This document shows positions 1 to 11,308 of a DNA stretch of 64,000 nt, in pieces. The stretch lies in assembly GCA_963969345.1 (NCBI GenBank), contig OZ017766.1, positions 6,758,001 to 6,822,000 of the forward strand, in the 5' to 3' direction. Made by a program: the position numbers and the translations under genes. The stretch's first letter is position 1. The number at the start of each line of letters is the position of its first letter. The notes beneath the pieces are model-generated. The model searched no databases, had not been told where the DNA came from, and saw only the letters and a program-made list of their open reading frames with translations. Source of the stretch: Turbatrix aceti (Eukaryota; Nematoda; Chromadorea; Rhabditida; Panagrolaimidae).

Positions 1-452
1 AATCAAGTTTTTTTAGATAAATTTAGATTTAAAAAAATTGTAAACCAAAAAAAATGTTTTTTGCGACATTTTTTTCGAACAAACTTTTTTTACATATTCC
101 GCTTTTTTGATAGATATTTTTTTAATTTTTTCGGAAAAAAATGAGTAAAAAATTTTTTTTTAACAAACAATTTTTTTTTTAAAGTTTTTTCGAAATTTTT
201 TTTACATTTAAAAAAAACTGAATCAAGTTTTTTTCAAACAAAAAGTTTTACATACTTTTCGAACATTTACATTTTTCAGATGAAATTAAAAAAAATTTCA
301 AAAAAAATGTCAAATTATTTTTCGAATAATTTTTTTTACAAACATCCTTTTTTTTTTTTTAAAAACTGTTTTTTTTACATTTTAAAAAAATTTTTTTTTT
401 TTTTCGAATATTTTTTTTTTCACAAAAAAAATTCAAATTAAAAAAAACATAC

Positions 453-3400
453 CGCTGATCGGGTTCTTGAACTGATCGCCAAAGATGCGAGAAGTGTGAC
501 GCTTGGTCACAACGACAGCGACAATCTTCGGCTTGTAGTTCTTGTCGACAAGCTGGCAGCCACGAAGGAGAGCGGGGACTTCGTGATCGGCAAAATCCTT
601 GTACGCATACGAGCTGATGCCATCGCGCAGGACAATGATCGTCTTCGGGCGAGCGTGAGCGGGGCGATTCTTTCCCAGCAGGAGAAGCATGTGCTTCATC
701 TGTTCGGTCAGAATTTCGGCAGGGATCGTCTCGCTGAACGTCTCGCCGTCTTCTTCCTGGTAGCGGTAGTTGCCGACAAAGAGATTCGGGTTGGCAGAGT
801 AGTTGCCGACGAAACCAATGACAGCCGGCGTGTACGAACGAACGGGCTCATTCATGCCGGGGACCTTGAGGACTTCGTCGAGGCGTCCACGAGCGGCCTG
901 GTAGGAGACGACAAAGGTTCCGGCTTCGAGGGCCAGGGGTTTGCTAAACAAAAAAAAAATTTTAGAAAAAATTACAAAAAAAACCGGGTTTTCTAATTTA
1001 GATTTTTTTTAACTCGTGCGGAACAAAAATCGCCAGCAAAATTAAAAAATAGCTAAATTTCGGGAAAAAATCCAAATGCAAAGTTTTTTGGTGATTTTTA
1101 GGCATAAATTGATTAAAAAAAAATTCGAAAGCGAATGCAAATAACAAAAAAAAAATTCAAAACCTTGTTTGTTTTTTTTTGTTTTTGGATTTTTCTAAAA
1201 AGAAAAAACACGAAAAACTTTTTTTTAGTGTACTTTCAAAATTCTTTTTTTTGATTTTAGGAAATTTCGTGCGCTCGTTTTTCCGATTTTGGAAAAAAAA
1301 TTTTGCGCGCTTTTTTTTCGTTTTTGGATTTTTCTGAACCGAAAAAAAACACAAAAAACGAAAAAAAATTTTTTCAGCGTTTTTTCAATATATTTTTTTC
1401 TATTTAAAAAAATTTCGTGCGCTCATTTCTCCAATTTTAGAAAGATTTTTTGTGGGCTTCTTTTTTTACGCTTTAGCGATTTTTTTGCTTTTTTTACGCT
1501 TTTGCCATTAAAAAAAACCAAAAAAACTTACGCTTCGCCTTCAAATTGGGGAACAAAGTTGAGTCCTCCGTTTTTGAGGTTCATCTTGTTGAGAATGTTG
1601 TCCGCGGTATTGGCACTGCGGCCATCGGCGACCTTGCGGACCGTGAAGGCATCGAGTTGCTGAACGACAATCTTGTACTTCGGTTCGATGAGTTTGACGA
1701 GTCCATGGCTGTTGGAGTGGGAGCGCTTATTTTCAATGTACAAAATGTACGAGATATTCTTGAGCGTTCCAATCTTGACAAAAGCCCCGGTAGCAAAGTT
1801 TCGGGGATCAATTTCCTGAACCATGGTGGGATTGGGCAGTGTGAAACCGCGGAGTTTGCCACGATCTGCGAGATTGCGGAGGAACCCAGTGATTTGTTCG
1901 GGGGTCGTTTCACGGGTGTGAAGAAGGACCCAGGAGCCCATGCGGGCGGGTTGAGCAAAGTTTCCTCGGGGACTGAAGGTCGCGTTGTCCGCAGCACGGG
2001 AGACGTTGCGTCCGACGCTGACATTCGGGCGGTAGATATCAGCTGCGACATCGACCTTCGCAAAGTTGGTATTAACCGTGATGCCGAAAGCCTTGAGAAT
2101 GGGATTCGATGGCGTCAGGTTGAGAGAACGCAGAATCTTGACAATTTCCTGGTGACGAACTTCGGGCTTGACGACATTGCGCGCATGAAGGTCGGGAAGA
2201 GCGGTGTGGGAGTCGAGCATTTCGAGACGCTCGTTGCGAACTTTTTGATACGGACGAACCATGAGCACCTCCGGCGGGAAGAGGCCGGCATTGTTGGGAT
2301 GAACGTTGATGAGTTTGGAATTGTTGTTGACAGCAATGTTGTAGACATCTCTGTAGTACTTCGCAACCGTGCACTGCTGAGTCGTGCCATCGGGTTTGCC
2401 GAGATCAAAGGTACACGTACCAGCCGTCGTACCGGGATTGGTTTTGTCAAATTTCAGTACGCGGTGGGGATGGTACGTTGGCGCAACGAGGACACGTCCG
2501 ATAAACTTGTCAGCATTTCTGCCGACACGACGCTGGATCTCCAGAATGGACAGGTTCGAGTAGAACGCCGAGCAGCGGACTAAAAAGAGAAAAAAAAAAC
2601 GGTAAAAACAGGCAAAACGAATGAAAAAAACAATTCGAGGGTAAAAAACGCAAAAACGATAGCAAAAAGTTACTTACAGTCGATTTCCACAGCAATGTGG
2701 GTCTCCTTGCCAACGGCAATCTGGGGAAACGACTTGGTGTAGCCAATGCGGTACTCGTAGCCGTGCTCGGTTTTTTCAACATTTTTGTTGCTGTAGAGAA
2801 AGCCTTTGCCCTGGACGAAGAACTCGTCACTGAAAAAAATGATCGTTCAGAATGAAACTCAAAAATTACCAAAATCCGATTCGAAAAACCGAAAATTTAG
2901 GTACACATCTCAAAAATAAATTTTTTTTGCCCAAAAAAATCCAAAATTTGAATATATCGCCTCTTTGAACGATTTTTTTGACAAAAATACAACTTTGAAT
3001 GTAAAACATATTTTCCCTGAGAGACCCTGAACGTTCAAAGGTCAAATAACCGTAAGACGTATTTTCTTTTCGAGACCATACAAGTTCAAATGAACGTAAA
3101 CAAAAATACAACTTTATTTTTGAAGTTGAAAACCAAAACTTTCGGAAAACCTCCTGAAACCCCGAATTTTAAGGTACTTGACTCAAAACCCGAAAATACG
3201 GGTAAGACGACCCTAAAATCGAAAATTTCGAGTATTCAGTTCAAAAATCCGTTTTTTTGCGCCCAAAAAAATTTTACTCAATTTAGGCCTAAATTTGTGA
3301 ATGCAGTTTTTTTGAAACATTTTTTTCTTTTTTTCATGGCTTTTAGGCCAAAAAATCGGCATTTTGCGAAAATTTTGCCAGCACTGTTCAAAATCCCAAA

Positions 3401-3846
3401 CGAACCGATCAAGACCGTCCTGGTCGATGAGAAGCGCCAAAAACTGACGAATCAGCGAGAGCGAAGCCTCGTCGATGTTGGTGAAGTCCCGGACGAGCTT
3501 GATCTCATACCGCTCAGCGGGTGCGAGGACAACCTCGACCGGGCGACGGATAGCATTCACGAGAACCCCGGTGAATTTTTCAACCTCAACCTGCTGGCTG
3601 AGAGTTCCGATGCGCTTGTTGACAAACGCAATGGCGCATCCATCGTAGACGTAGGCCGCTTCCGCGAACTTCTCCGAGCGCTGGGCAACAAGGCGAAGCA
3701 GAGCGCGGCAGTACGTCTTGTCCTGGGCGTTTGAGCTGAACAAAGAGCGTAAATGCGTGCAAAAAAAGAGAAAAAAAACTAACTTTTCCTTGTTGAGAGG
3801 AATTTTCTTTCCGTCCTTGCAAATGATATTCACGATAACATCGTAC
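453..3846 (-). pseudogene. Argonaute copy 1, 5'-truncated duplicate
   Basis: Visible exons (minus strand) are 3846-3784 (broken), 3735-3406, 2829-2678, 2579-1532 and 943-453. The last exon would lie left of the window. They have the same lengths and phases as the full gene at 11309-15624, and the encoded N, PAZ, MID and first PIWI segments are almost unchanged. The first coding exon and the front of the second are missing: the duplication breakpoint falls inside exon 2, and the upstream reading contains no in-frame ATG. No internal stop was seen, so it could be expressed from a promoter acquired elsewhere. As it stands it lacks a start and is best called a truncated copy. It lies antisense to, and directly abuts, the FCHO gene fragment. 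Confidence 0.8.
2981..3115. repeat. Minisatellite fragment inserted in Argonaute copy 1 intron
   Basis: A 103-bp stretch (2997-3099) absent from the matching intron of copy 2 (about 14741-14756). It is flanked on both sides by ACAAAAATACAACTTT (2981-2996 and 3100-3115), which occurs once in copy 2. The stretch matches 18804-18906, the last two units of the minisatellite there, with only about four differences. This is what an insertion with a 16-bp target-site duplication looks like. Confidence 0.85.
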
Positions 3847-3971
3847 TTTTGATGTCTTTTTTTCGCACAAAAAATGCTTTCAAACAAAAAAATTGGGCCT
3901 AAAATCTCTTCAGAATTGGGTTTCTGCCCGATTTGGTCCTACAACGATTTTGCAACTATCCAATTTTTCAG

Positions 3972-6900
3972 ATGAAGAACAAAGTAGCAAAGGCGCACGA
4001 CGAGTACAAATCCTACGTCGAAAAATACGGCGCTGTGCGAGAAAACTTTGTCGAAAAGATGCTTCGGGCAACTTCGACGTTCCAGAAGCACGATACATCC
4101 CACCACGAACGGACCAAAGCCTTCTTCGTGCTTCTCGCGAAACTCGTCGACGAATGCGTAAACTCAACGTCACAGGTAACATCCGACTGGAGATCTTCGA
4201 TATCGGAGATGGATCTGGAAAATATCATGCTTCGATTTGTCGAGGAAAAAGGCACTGGCACCGAGCGACCGGTGCCGATTCAGTGGAGCGATAGCGACGA
4301 ACTCATCGACCTTGATTCCGTCTCGGGAATCATCGCTTCGGCCCCGAGCAGTTCTTCGTCGTCCGCGATCGTCGCCGGGACGAGTGTACACGATGGCCAA
4401 CAGCACACAGCGAACATCATCGATCTCGACAGCCCGGCGGGAGATGTAAGTTTTTTTGTGCGTGCGTGCAAACAATTTTGCAAATTTGAGCTAATTTTTG
4501 ATGAAAACTCGGGATTTTGGTGTTTTGGGTGGATTTTTTGTCGTTTTTCTTTTCTGGAGATGTTTTGGCGGAAAAAGGTATTTTTTTGGTCACTTATTGA
4601 AATTTTGCCAAAAAACGTTTTTTTTGGCCGGAAATCGCGTTTTTGACATTTCTGACAATTTTTAGAACGTTGTAGCCAAAAAAAACTACGGCATTTCCAA
4701 AACCATGGTACAAATTGATTGACGTGATTTTTGATGGAGAATCTGAGAAAAATAGAAAAATGTAGGGTTACATCCTTAAAAAATGCCAAAAACTGACCAT
4801 TTTTTAAATGCAATTTTCGGCATTTTTCAAGGAGATAACCCCATATTTTTATATTTTTCCCAGATTCTCCATCAAAAATCACGTCGATCAATTTGTACAA
4901 TAGTTTTGGAAATGCCGTAGTTTTTTTGGCTACAACGTTCCAAAAATTGTCAAAAATGGCAAAAAAATGCGTCGGGCAGTTTTTTGCAGTTTTGTAGTAA
5001 AAACTTTTTATCCTAAAACCAACTTTTTTTGTAAAATTTCCAAAATGTTTACTAACACCGAAATTTTACGGTGTTATGCGTTTTTTTCTTTTCAGAAGTC
5101 AGCGACAGACAGCGAAACAGAAGGCGCCCACAGTGGCCCGTCAACAATCATCCCGCAATTTTCGTCATCGATTGGGAGATGGCTCCCGAGTCGTCGTAAA
5201 AAGCAAAACTCTCAGTCAAGTCTGCCGACGCCTACAACGGCGAATACAAACGACGATTCGGCGACGACGACTGGATTCATCCTCAAACGCTATCGAAAGG
5301 TGAAAAACTCGATTAATGATCTGACCCCGACCGAAGGCAGCGGCGACGATAGTCGATCCACGAGAAGCAGCGAGCATGGAGCTTCCGGGCAGAATGACAG
5401 TTTGATCGACGCTTGGGCCAACAATAGCAGCAGCAATTCGGCGGACGTGGCGACTCCCACCGCGACTCACGCGACCGAGGGTTTTTTGGTCGACGCGGAG
5501 GGGTATACGATACGCCAGGAGCGGGAGAAGGAGAAGACCTCTGCGGAGAGTGCAGACGCCTGGCAGAATACGTATTCTTCATCCGATGAGGACGACGAAA
5601 GCTTCCAGGCTTCGAAAATTCGACAATTGCAAATAAAACCCGCGGCAGAGTCAAAAAGCAATATTCAAGCTTCGGTGGACGAATTACGGCACGCGGTTGG
5701 TCATATTCATCTTCAAAAATCCTCGACATTCGATCGGGACCCGTGGGCATCGCTGGCGAGTCCGGAGTTCACGCAGAGCCTGAATACCGGCGGGGCTGCG
5801 TATCCGATCAGGCAGGCACTCACCGGAGACGATCATCTTCGACGGAACAGACAGGTCTATGCCGAACTGGATTTTAGTCAGTCGGTGGGTGCCGGAGTGC
5901 TCAATACGATAGCCAGGGCACGTCCGAGGTCACAGACCCCGACGGCACTCGCAGCGTCGAGTTATGGCATTGGCATGAATACGATCAGTTCGGATGATCG
6001 AACGGAATCTTCGTCAAGCGATGTATCATCGAGCATGCTTGGCGCATCGTCGACGACATCGATGTTTGCGGGATTTGGGGATTCTTTTGTTGCACCGACG
6101 CCGAAAGAAACAAATTCGACGCCGATGATGGCATTTGCCGGATCACACGTGCCAAAACACCCAATTGCAATAGCGGTTCACGAATTTGTACACGCGTGGT
6201 TCAAACCGGCAAATGCGGCCCCCGAAGTGAAAATTTTTGGAACGGTTGCACTGTCTTTTCCGGCGATCCTTTTTCCCGTGCTCACGGATTTGGCATCCGA
6301 CGTGAAACCGGTGACTTTTGTTCTTACAAATGCGTCCAGGATTAAAACGGTCATGCCAAACCGGAAATTGTTAGTGCCAGCTCTTCCTCCGACGTTGCCG
6401 GTTGCTGAACTGTCATTTACGGTGGATAGGCTGGCTCTGGCGAGCCTGCTTCTCGATCAGAAAAAAGCAAAGCCGGATGCTGCGTTTTTCAACGTTGATG
6501 TGAGTATTTTGGAAATTCATGAAGTTTTTTCAAAATTTATATTTTACGGTAAAAACGATGAAAAGTTTTTACTGGAAAATATAAACAGCTGTCCGAGGCA
6601 TGATTTGGCCGAGTTACGATAGTCAAAAATCGCTTTTTTGCCATTTTTGACGATTTTTGGAACGTTGTAGCTAAAAAAATACGGCATTTCCAAAGCCAGG
6701 GTAAAAATTGATCGACGTGATTTTTGAAAGAGAATCTGGGAAAAATATAAAAATTTGGGGTTATCACCTTGAAAAATGCCAAAAAATGCATTTAAAAAAG
6801 TGCCATACTTTGTTTCGGCATTTTTCAAGGTGATAACCCTATGTTTTTATATTTTTCTCAGATTCTCCATCAAAAATCACGTCAATCAATTTGTATCCTG

Positions 6901-7680
6901 GCTTTGGAAATGCCGTAATTTTTTAGCTGCGATGTTCCAAAAATCGTCAAAAATGGCAAAAACGCGATTTCCGGCGATCGTAACTCTGCCAAAAAGTTTA
7001 CTTAGGCAGCTGCATTTTACAGTAAAAATTTTTATAATAAAAGCATTTTTTGCCAAAATTTAATTTTGCGTGTTTTTTTTTCGTTTTTTCATCTGTCGCG
7101 CGTTTTTCAGGTGGTCAAATACGAAGTAGACCCCCTAGGCCTGCCTCCGCTAAAGCTCAACGCCTACTGGAAGACTAGCGATACGGAAACCGGCATCCGG
7201 GTGGACTATGCGCTGACAGGCACGGCTGGAGGCGATGCGACGACGAACAACGCCCAGCGACCCCTCATCAACGTGACTTTCACGACGCAGGTAAACGGAG
7301 CGGTCGAACTCATCAACGCCGATCCACTCGCTGTTTTTGATCCCGGAGCAAAGCAACTCACCTGGACGGTCACCGAACTCTCGCCACACGGCAGCGGCAT
7401 CGGATCTCTCAAGGCGAGACTCAGAATCGAAGACGGCGGTCCTCCATCGACGCCGTCCAGCACGACTGTGCATTTTCAGGTTGGTTTTTTCTTGGGGATG
7501 ATCATCTCGAGAGGGCGCTTTGGATTTTTTGAAAAAAAATGCACGTTTCAGTCCAACGATTGCACCCTCTCCGGTGTCCATGCCGGAATCGACAGCACGG
7601 ATTCCAGCTACACGCTCAGCATGAATCGAAGAAAAGTCGTCGCGGGAAAATACTTTTGTGAGCCAGAAATACGAAATTAA
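3972..7680 (+). CDS. fcho-1: FCHO-type F-BAR/mu-homology endocytic adaptor, 5' part missing
   Basis: FCHO proteins bind membrane at nascent clathrin-coated pits and recruit AP-2, Eps15 and intersectin. Exons 3972-4445, 5096-6499, 7111-7479 and 7552-7680 join in frame (phase 0 throughout) to 791 residues. Residues about 1-105 match the C-terminal part of an F-BAR domain, including the late VEKYG, FVEKML and FVEEKGTG motifs. Residues about 110-490 are a Ser/Thr/Asp-rich linker. Residues about 500-791 match the mu-homology domain, with AIAVHEFVHAWFK and AAFFNVDVVKYEVDP. The first visible exon begins at a good acceptor (AATTTTTCAG), so its ATG is an internal Met and about the first 150 residues of the F-BAR are upstream. 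That upstream space is occupied by Argonaute copy 1, so the 5' exons are either beyond the left edge or lost. Introns 1 and 2 carry fold-back elements. Confidence 0.85.
4575..5045. mobile_element. Fold-back element family F, copy 1 (FCHO intron)
   Basis: Two arms of roughly 150 bp, about 4645-4796 and 4814-4960, are inverted copies of each other. Shared segments include GGCATTTTTCAAGG, AGATTCTCCATCAAAAATCA and TGCCGTAGTTTTT. The same arms recur at about 6.5-7.1, 19.8-20.4, 46.7-46.9 and 58.0-58.6 kb. No coding capacity; this is a MITE-like element. Confidence 0.8.
6511..7066. mobile_element. Fold-back element family F, copy 2 (FCHO intron)
   Basis: Inverted arms around a centre near 6795 carry the same GATTCTCCATCAAAAATCACG segments as the other copies. 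Outer parts read GTTTTTACTGGAAAATATAA on the left and TTTTACAGTAAAAATTTTTA on the right. It fills most of the intron between the two mu-homology exons. Confidence 0.75.
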
Positions 7681-8034
7681 TCGTGGTCTATTATTTGTTT
7701 TATTTTTATTATATACATTTTCACGAGTTTATTTGTTGTTTACCGGACATTTACAAAACGCAAGGTGAATATAAAATTTATCTAACAGGTTACCGTAACA
7801 AATGGGGGGTCAAAAATCTCAGAAAACTGAAAATTGGTTGAAATTGGGCACGGATGCTTCAGAAAGTTCGATTTTAGGCCAAAATTTGGTATCAATGAAA
7901 AAAAACGAACAAAAATCCCAAATTTGTCATCGTGAATCAAAAAAAGACATACGAATTTTTGCGTCGGGAAAACACGGTATTGTATTTTTCTTTTTACGAT
8001 CGCGATCGCTTCAAGAACCAAACTTTATCGTAAA

Positions 8035-8450
8035 CAGAGTTGTTGAATTCGACAATTTTCCGTGCTCGCTCTGCTCATGCTCTTTGAGTTCCTAAAATTT
8101 TCGCGCTCACTCCGCTCGCGCTCTTTTATTCTCAGATCCTCTGCTCTTGCTCTGCTCACGCTCGTGAGTTGAGCAGGAGCGAGCAATGAGCGAACATGGC
8201 TCACACAAAAAAAATGAAGTTTGAGCCACGAGTTCAGTCCCTCACTAAAATAAAGACCGTATACTGCTTGGAGATACCCCCAACATCTTGTTTTTGGTCG
8301 AATTTACCAGTATTTTAGTATTTGTAGCACTAAATTTATAGTGAGCAGTGCTCATTTAAAAAAATTCTCGCGCTCGCTCTGCTCACGCTCGTGAGTTGAG
8401 CAGGAGCGAGCAGTGAGCAGGAGCAATTTGGTGAGCATCGAACAACTCTG
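8035..8450. mobile_element. TIR element with GCTCGCTCTGCTC palindromes
   Basis: The ends are CAGAGTTGTT and AACAACTCTG, in inverted orientation. Inside are dense inverted copies of CTCGCTCTGCTCACGCTCGT and GAGTTGAGCAGGAGCGAGCA near both ends (about 8070-8200 and 8370-8435) around an AT-rich core. No ORF. The CAGAG terminus resembles hAT-type ends, but the 8-bp flanks (ATCGTAAA and CTTATAAA) agree at only five positions, so the superfamily is uncertain. The rest of the 7681-9052 intergenic stretch shows nothing else. Confidence 0.55.
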
Positions 8451-9052
8451 CTTATAAACGGAATATCGAAATTCGAAGGAAAATCACAATGCGTATGCAT
8501 ACGCGTGTGTGCTACCTTTGATCACAATGTACAAATCAGAACTTTATTTTCTGAATCGTAAATGCCATATATTTTCCCGCGAGTTTACATAAATTATATT
8601 TCTGGTAAAATGTAGTAATTTACATTAAAAACGACGACATCAGTGTCTCTCAATGTTAAAAAAGCAATGTTAAAAAAATTTATAATTTATTTATCTTAAA
8701 AATATTTACGGTAAAATAAACACATCTAAAAAATTTCGGCAACGGCATTGATGTAAATTAATTTTACAACTGTTGTTCATTGGAAATTGCCAATTAATTA
8801 TAGCTCTACACAATGACTAAATTAAATAAATGCGTTTTTTTTGCGATTTTTGCAAACAGTTGTCAAAATTATACCTTTTTTAATTCAAAGTTAGAAGCAG
8901 AAGCAGAGCGAGGCAGAATCAGAGGCGGCGCCACACTGCAATGCCGGTAGCACCGCCCCTCTTTCGCCGTGTTAGCATAAATGGAAGCGTTTTCCGCTAG
9001 TTTTGTCAGTGATACCTGCTTTTCACCTCTGAGTCGTCGTCGTCCTCTTATC

Positions 9053-10178
9053 ATGTCGTTGCTGCCTTCCACAATCAAAGCAATAAATGCTGCCCTTGCA
9101 AAAATAAATAGTGAGTGATTTTTTACGTTTGTAACGTCATTAATAAAAATTTTCATTTTTTCAGAACGTATATCGAAGGTCGACAGTAGATTCCAAAGCT
9201 TATGACACGCTCGCTGACCAAATGCATGCGTTGAGACAACGTCGAAAACTACTGTCAACGTACACCGCGGAAATGGCCGGACGCATCGAAGGCGTCAACG
9301 TCGAAATAGATGAGAAAATCGATACCTTGGAAGGTGAACGGAAGGAGCGCATTGCCAACATAATCCACGAATACGAAGAAAAGACCGCTCAGCTACCTGC
9401 GATCGCTGACGTCGAAGTGGTCGTGGAAGAGGAAGCTGAGCCAGAAGCACCCCTCCCGCCGGCTGAAATTCTTAGCAGCACTGTTCAAACTGTCAAAAAG
9501 TACGCCGAAAAGTATTTTGAAGAATATAAAGATATTCCTGATCAGCACAATTTCTTTCACGCAGCTTCGAGTTCTGTTTATGGAAAATACGTTTCGACAC
9601 CATCTGATGCTGATATTGATTCATGGAAAAATCATTTATTGTCCATAGCAAAGTTGCCAACAACCACGCAGTATCCATTGGCGCTTACCGATGTCGACAG
9701 GATTATTCATTCTTTTCAGAAAGATTGGCTTTTTGTAATTCTGGACACATCGCTTCGCGTCATTTTAACCAATCTTCCTGAGGTTATACCATCATGTTAC
9801 AGCCGCTATTTGTTAATTTACGATTCGGTATCCCAACGATTTTTTCCTGTTTCTCGTCGTTCTAAAAATGACGTAAGTTTTACACTTCTGCTTTTTTCCC
9901 TGTACTTGTTACTTTAGAACTTGGTTTGCTACAAATGCTTTGGGTTTGAACCAACCCCTGTCAAGTGCCAGCAACGACACTGCCCCATCTGCCTGCGCGA
10001 AGGCGAACCTTCTTTGTGTTTCAAGCCATCTCCGGAATCCAAACCATTCATTTGCTCCAAGTGCAACGCTTTTTGTCAGACGACCGACTGCTTCGAAGCC
10101 CATCGCCGAATCTGCCCTCTGCCGGTTCAGAAAATCCACGACGAAGTTCTCGAGTTAATCAAAAGTATCATTCAATAA
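9053..10178 (+). CDS. Cys-rich zinc-ribbon-like protein A, unknown function
   Basis: Exons 9053-9110, 9187-9872 and 9918-10178 give an in-frame 334-residue protein. Residues about 25-75 are charged and probably coiled-coil (around MAGRIEGVNVEIDEKID), followed by an acidic stretch (VVVEEEAEPEAPLPPAE). Residues 252-310 hold a cysteine/histidine array: CYKC, CQQRHCPIC, C, CSKCNAFC and a final CFEAHRRIC, which suggests zinc binding. The obvious acceptor for exon 2 (after 9164) would give a stop after a 1-base insertion relative to copy B. The acceptor ending GTCGACAG at 9186 restores the frame, so I used that. A second copy lies at 52281-53395 on the other strand. The last array faintly recalls zinc segments of viral or transposon DNA polymerases, but I do not claim that identity. 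Confidence 0.6.
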
Positions 10179-10179
10179 T

Positions 10180-11300
10180 AGGAAAAATTTCCTTCGTGTA
10201 CTTTGTTTTTGCGATTGCATCAAATTCATAGCAATTTTCACATATTCATATTTTTTTGTGTATTCTGCTATTTATTTATTTTTTTCCAACCAGAAATCAA
10301 AGTTGGTTTTTTTGGGAATCTTCTGCTGACGAATAAAAAACATTTATTTTACTAACTTCGGAGTCGGAAAGTTGTGAAGTCCTGAGGCATGTTTCTCTAC
10401 TGCCCCCGGAGAGCTGCGTGGGCGAGGGAGGGGGATAGTTCGTGGTTAGAGCAGAGTTGAGCGACGGAAGTAAAATGTAAAAAACGGTAAAGAACACGGA
10501 AACGATAAATACCGTTGTTACCAGGGATGGGCGAACGTTCGTGTTCGTTCGCAAACAAGCTCAAATTTTTGCGTTCGTGTTTGTTCGCAAACCGATTTGC
10601 TTTGTTCGAGTTCGTTCGCGAACAAAGATAAATTTTCCGAACAGATAAAACGAACAAAAATTTAGGTAAAATCAGTTTAATGGTGCCGAAATTGATGTTA
10701 TTTTTCCAAAAATGGCAAATAGTGTCAATTGCCTTTGGCAATAAAAAGTGTAGGAAAACTGTCGCCAAAAACGTGAAAACGCATGAGTACCGAAGTTTAC
10801 GTTTTTATGCCCAGTTTGGACAAAATTTTGTATAAAACATGCTAAAAATCTGTTCGTTGTTCGTTCGCGAACACTGACAAAAATGTTCGCGTTCCTTCGA
10901 TTTCTCGAACAAAATTAACAAAACTGTTCGTGTTCGTTCGAGAACAAAAAAACGGCCGCCCCAGTTCCTGAAAAAACAACACCCCCCCAAAAAGACATTG
11001 AAAATGGTCTTCATTCGAGCATGGAAATAAACAAAGTACAACCCAATGCAGAAGACACTTGAAATTTTGCCTGATATGCAAAGTTCGATCAAGAAAAAAT
11101 ACAACAGAAATTCAGATCATAAAACAAGCAAGACAGGAAGGAAGTCAATTAGAAAACAAAAACAACAGTCATCAAAAATGAATAACCAAGTCAGTTATAA
11201 TAAGTTATCGAAAAACAAAGAAAGAAAACACATTTCTGGAAATCAAAAAAACAAGAGCATTCAAAATTGTCGCCAAACAAATTGGCACACCCGAAAGTGG
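10180..11300. other. Intergenic stretch
   Basis: Apart from the MITE at 10522-10970 this stretch holds only AT-rich sequence and an A-rich low-complexity run (about 11040-11300, Lys/Asn/Gln codons by composition). I see no supported gene. Confidence 0.5.
10522..10970. mobile_element. CAGGGATGGGCGAAC MITE, copy 1 (reverse orientation)
   Basis: It begins with CAGGGATGGGCGAAC and is full of TTCGTTCGCGAAC-type palindromes at both ends, around an AT-rich core containing TTGCCTTTGGCAATAAAAAG. The right end is degraded (GGCCGCCCCAGTTCCTG). The same sequence occurs in opposite orientation at 54073-54537 and 61377-61850. No ORF of substance. Confidence 0.75.
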
Positions 11301-11308
11301 TTCAAAAT

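Larger units (their letters stand above)
1..3846. repeat. Segmental duplication, copy 1
   Basis: This block matches 11745-15479 nearly base for base in exons and introns, in the same orientation. The match stops abruptly after position 3846: the shared ATCGTAC is followed by TTTTGATG here and by ATGAAGAC in the other copy. The left end lies outside the window. Introns differ mainly in homopolymer length, and copy 1 has a 119-bp gain at about 2997-3115. The near identity of silent sites implies a recent event or gene conversion. Confidence 0.95.

Noticed and set aside
496..996. A 166-codon plus-strand ORF (and copy at 12242-12838)
   Set aside because: Antisense shadow of the PIWI exon.
1546..2583. 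A 345-codon plus-strand ORF (and its copy at 13250-14332)
   Set aside because: It is exactly antisense to the large Argonaute exon, whose protein is recognisable; the plus frame is a by-product of GC-biased third positions.
3846..3887. Extension of Argonaute copy 1 with a new N-terminus (in-frame to about 3887)
   Set aside because: The only possible initiator there is TTG; no ATG in frame and no splice acceptor of quality, so I do not call a chimeric gene.
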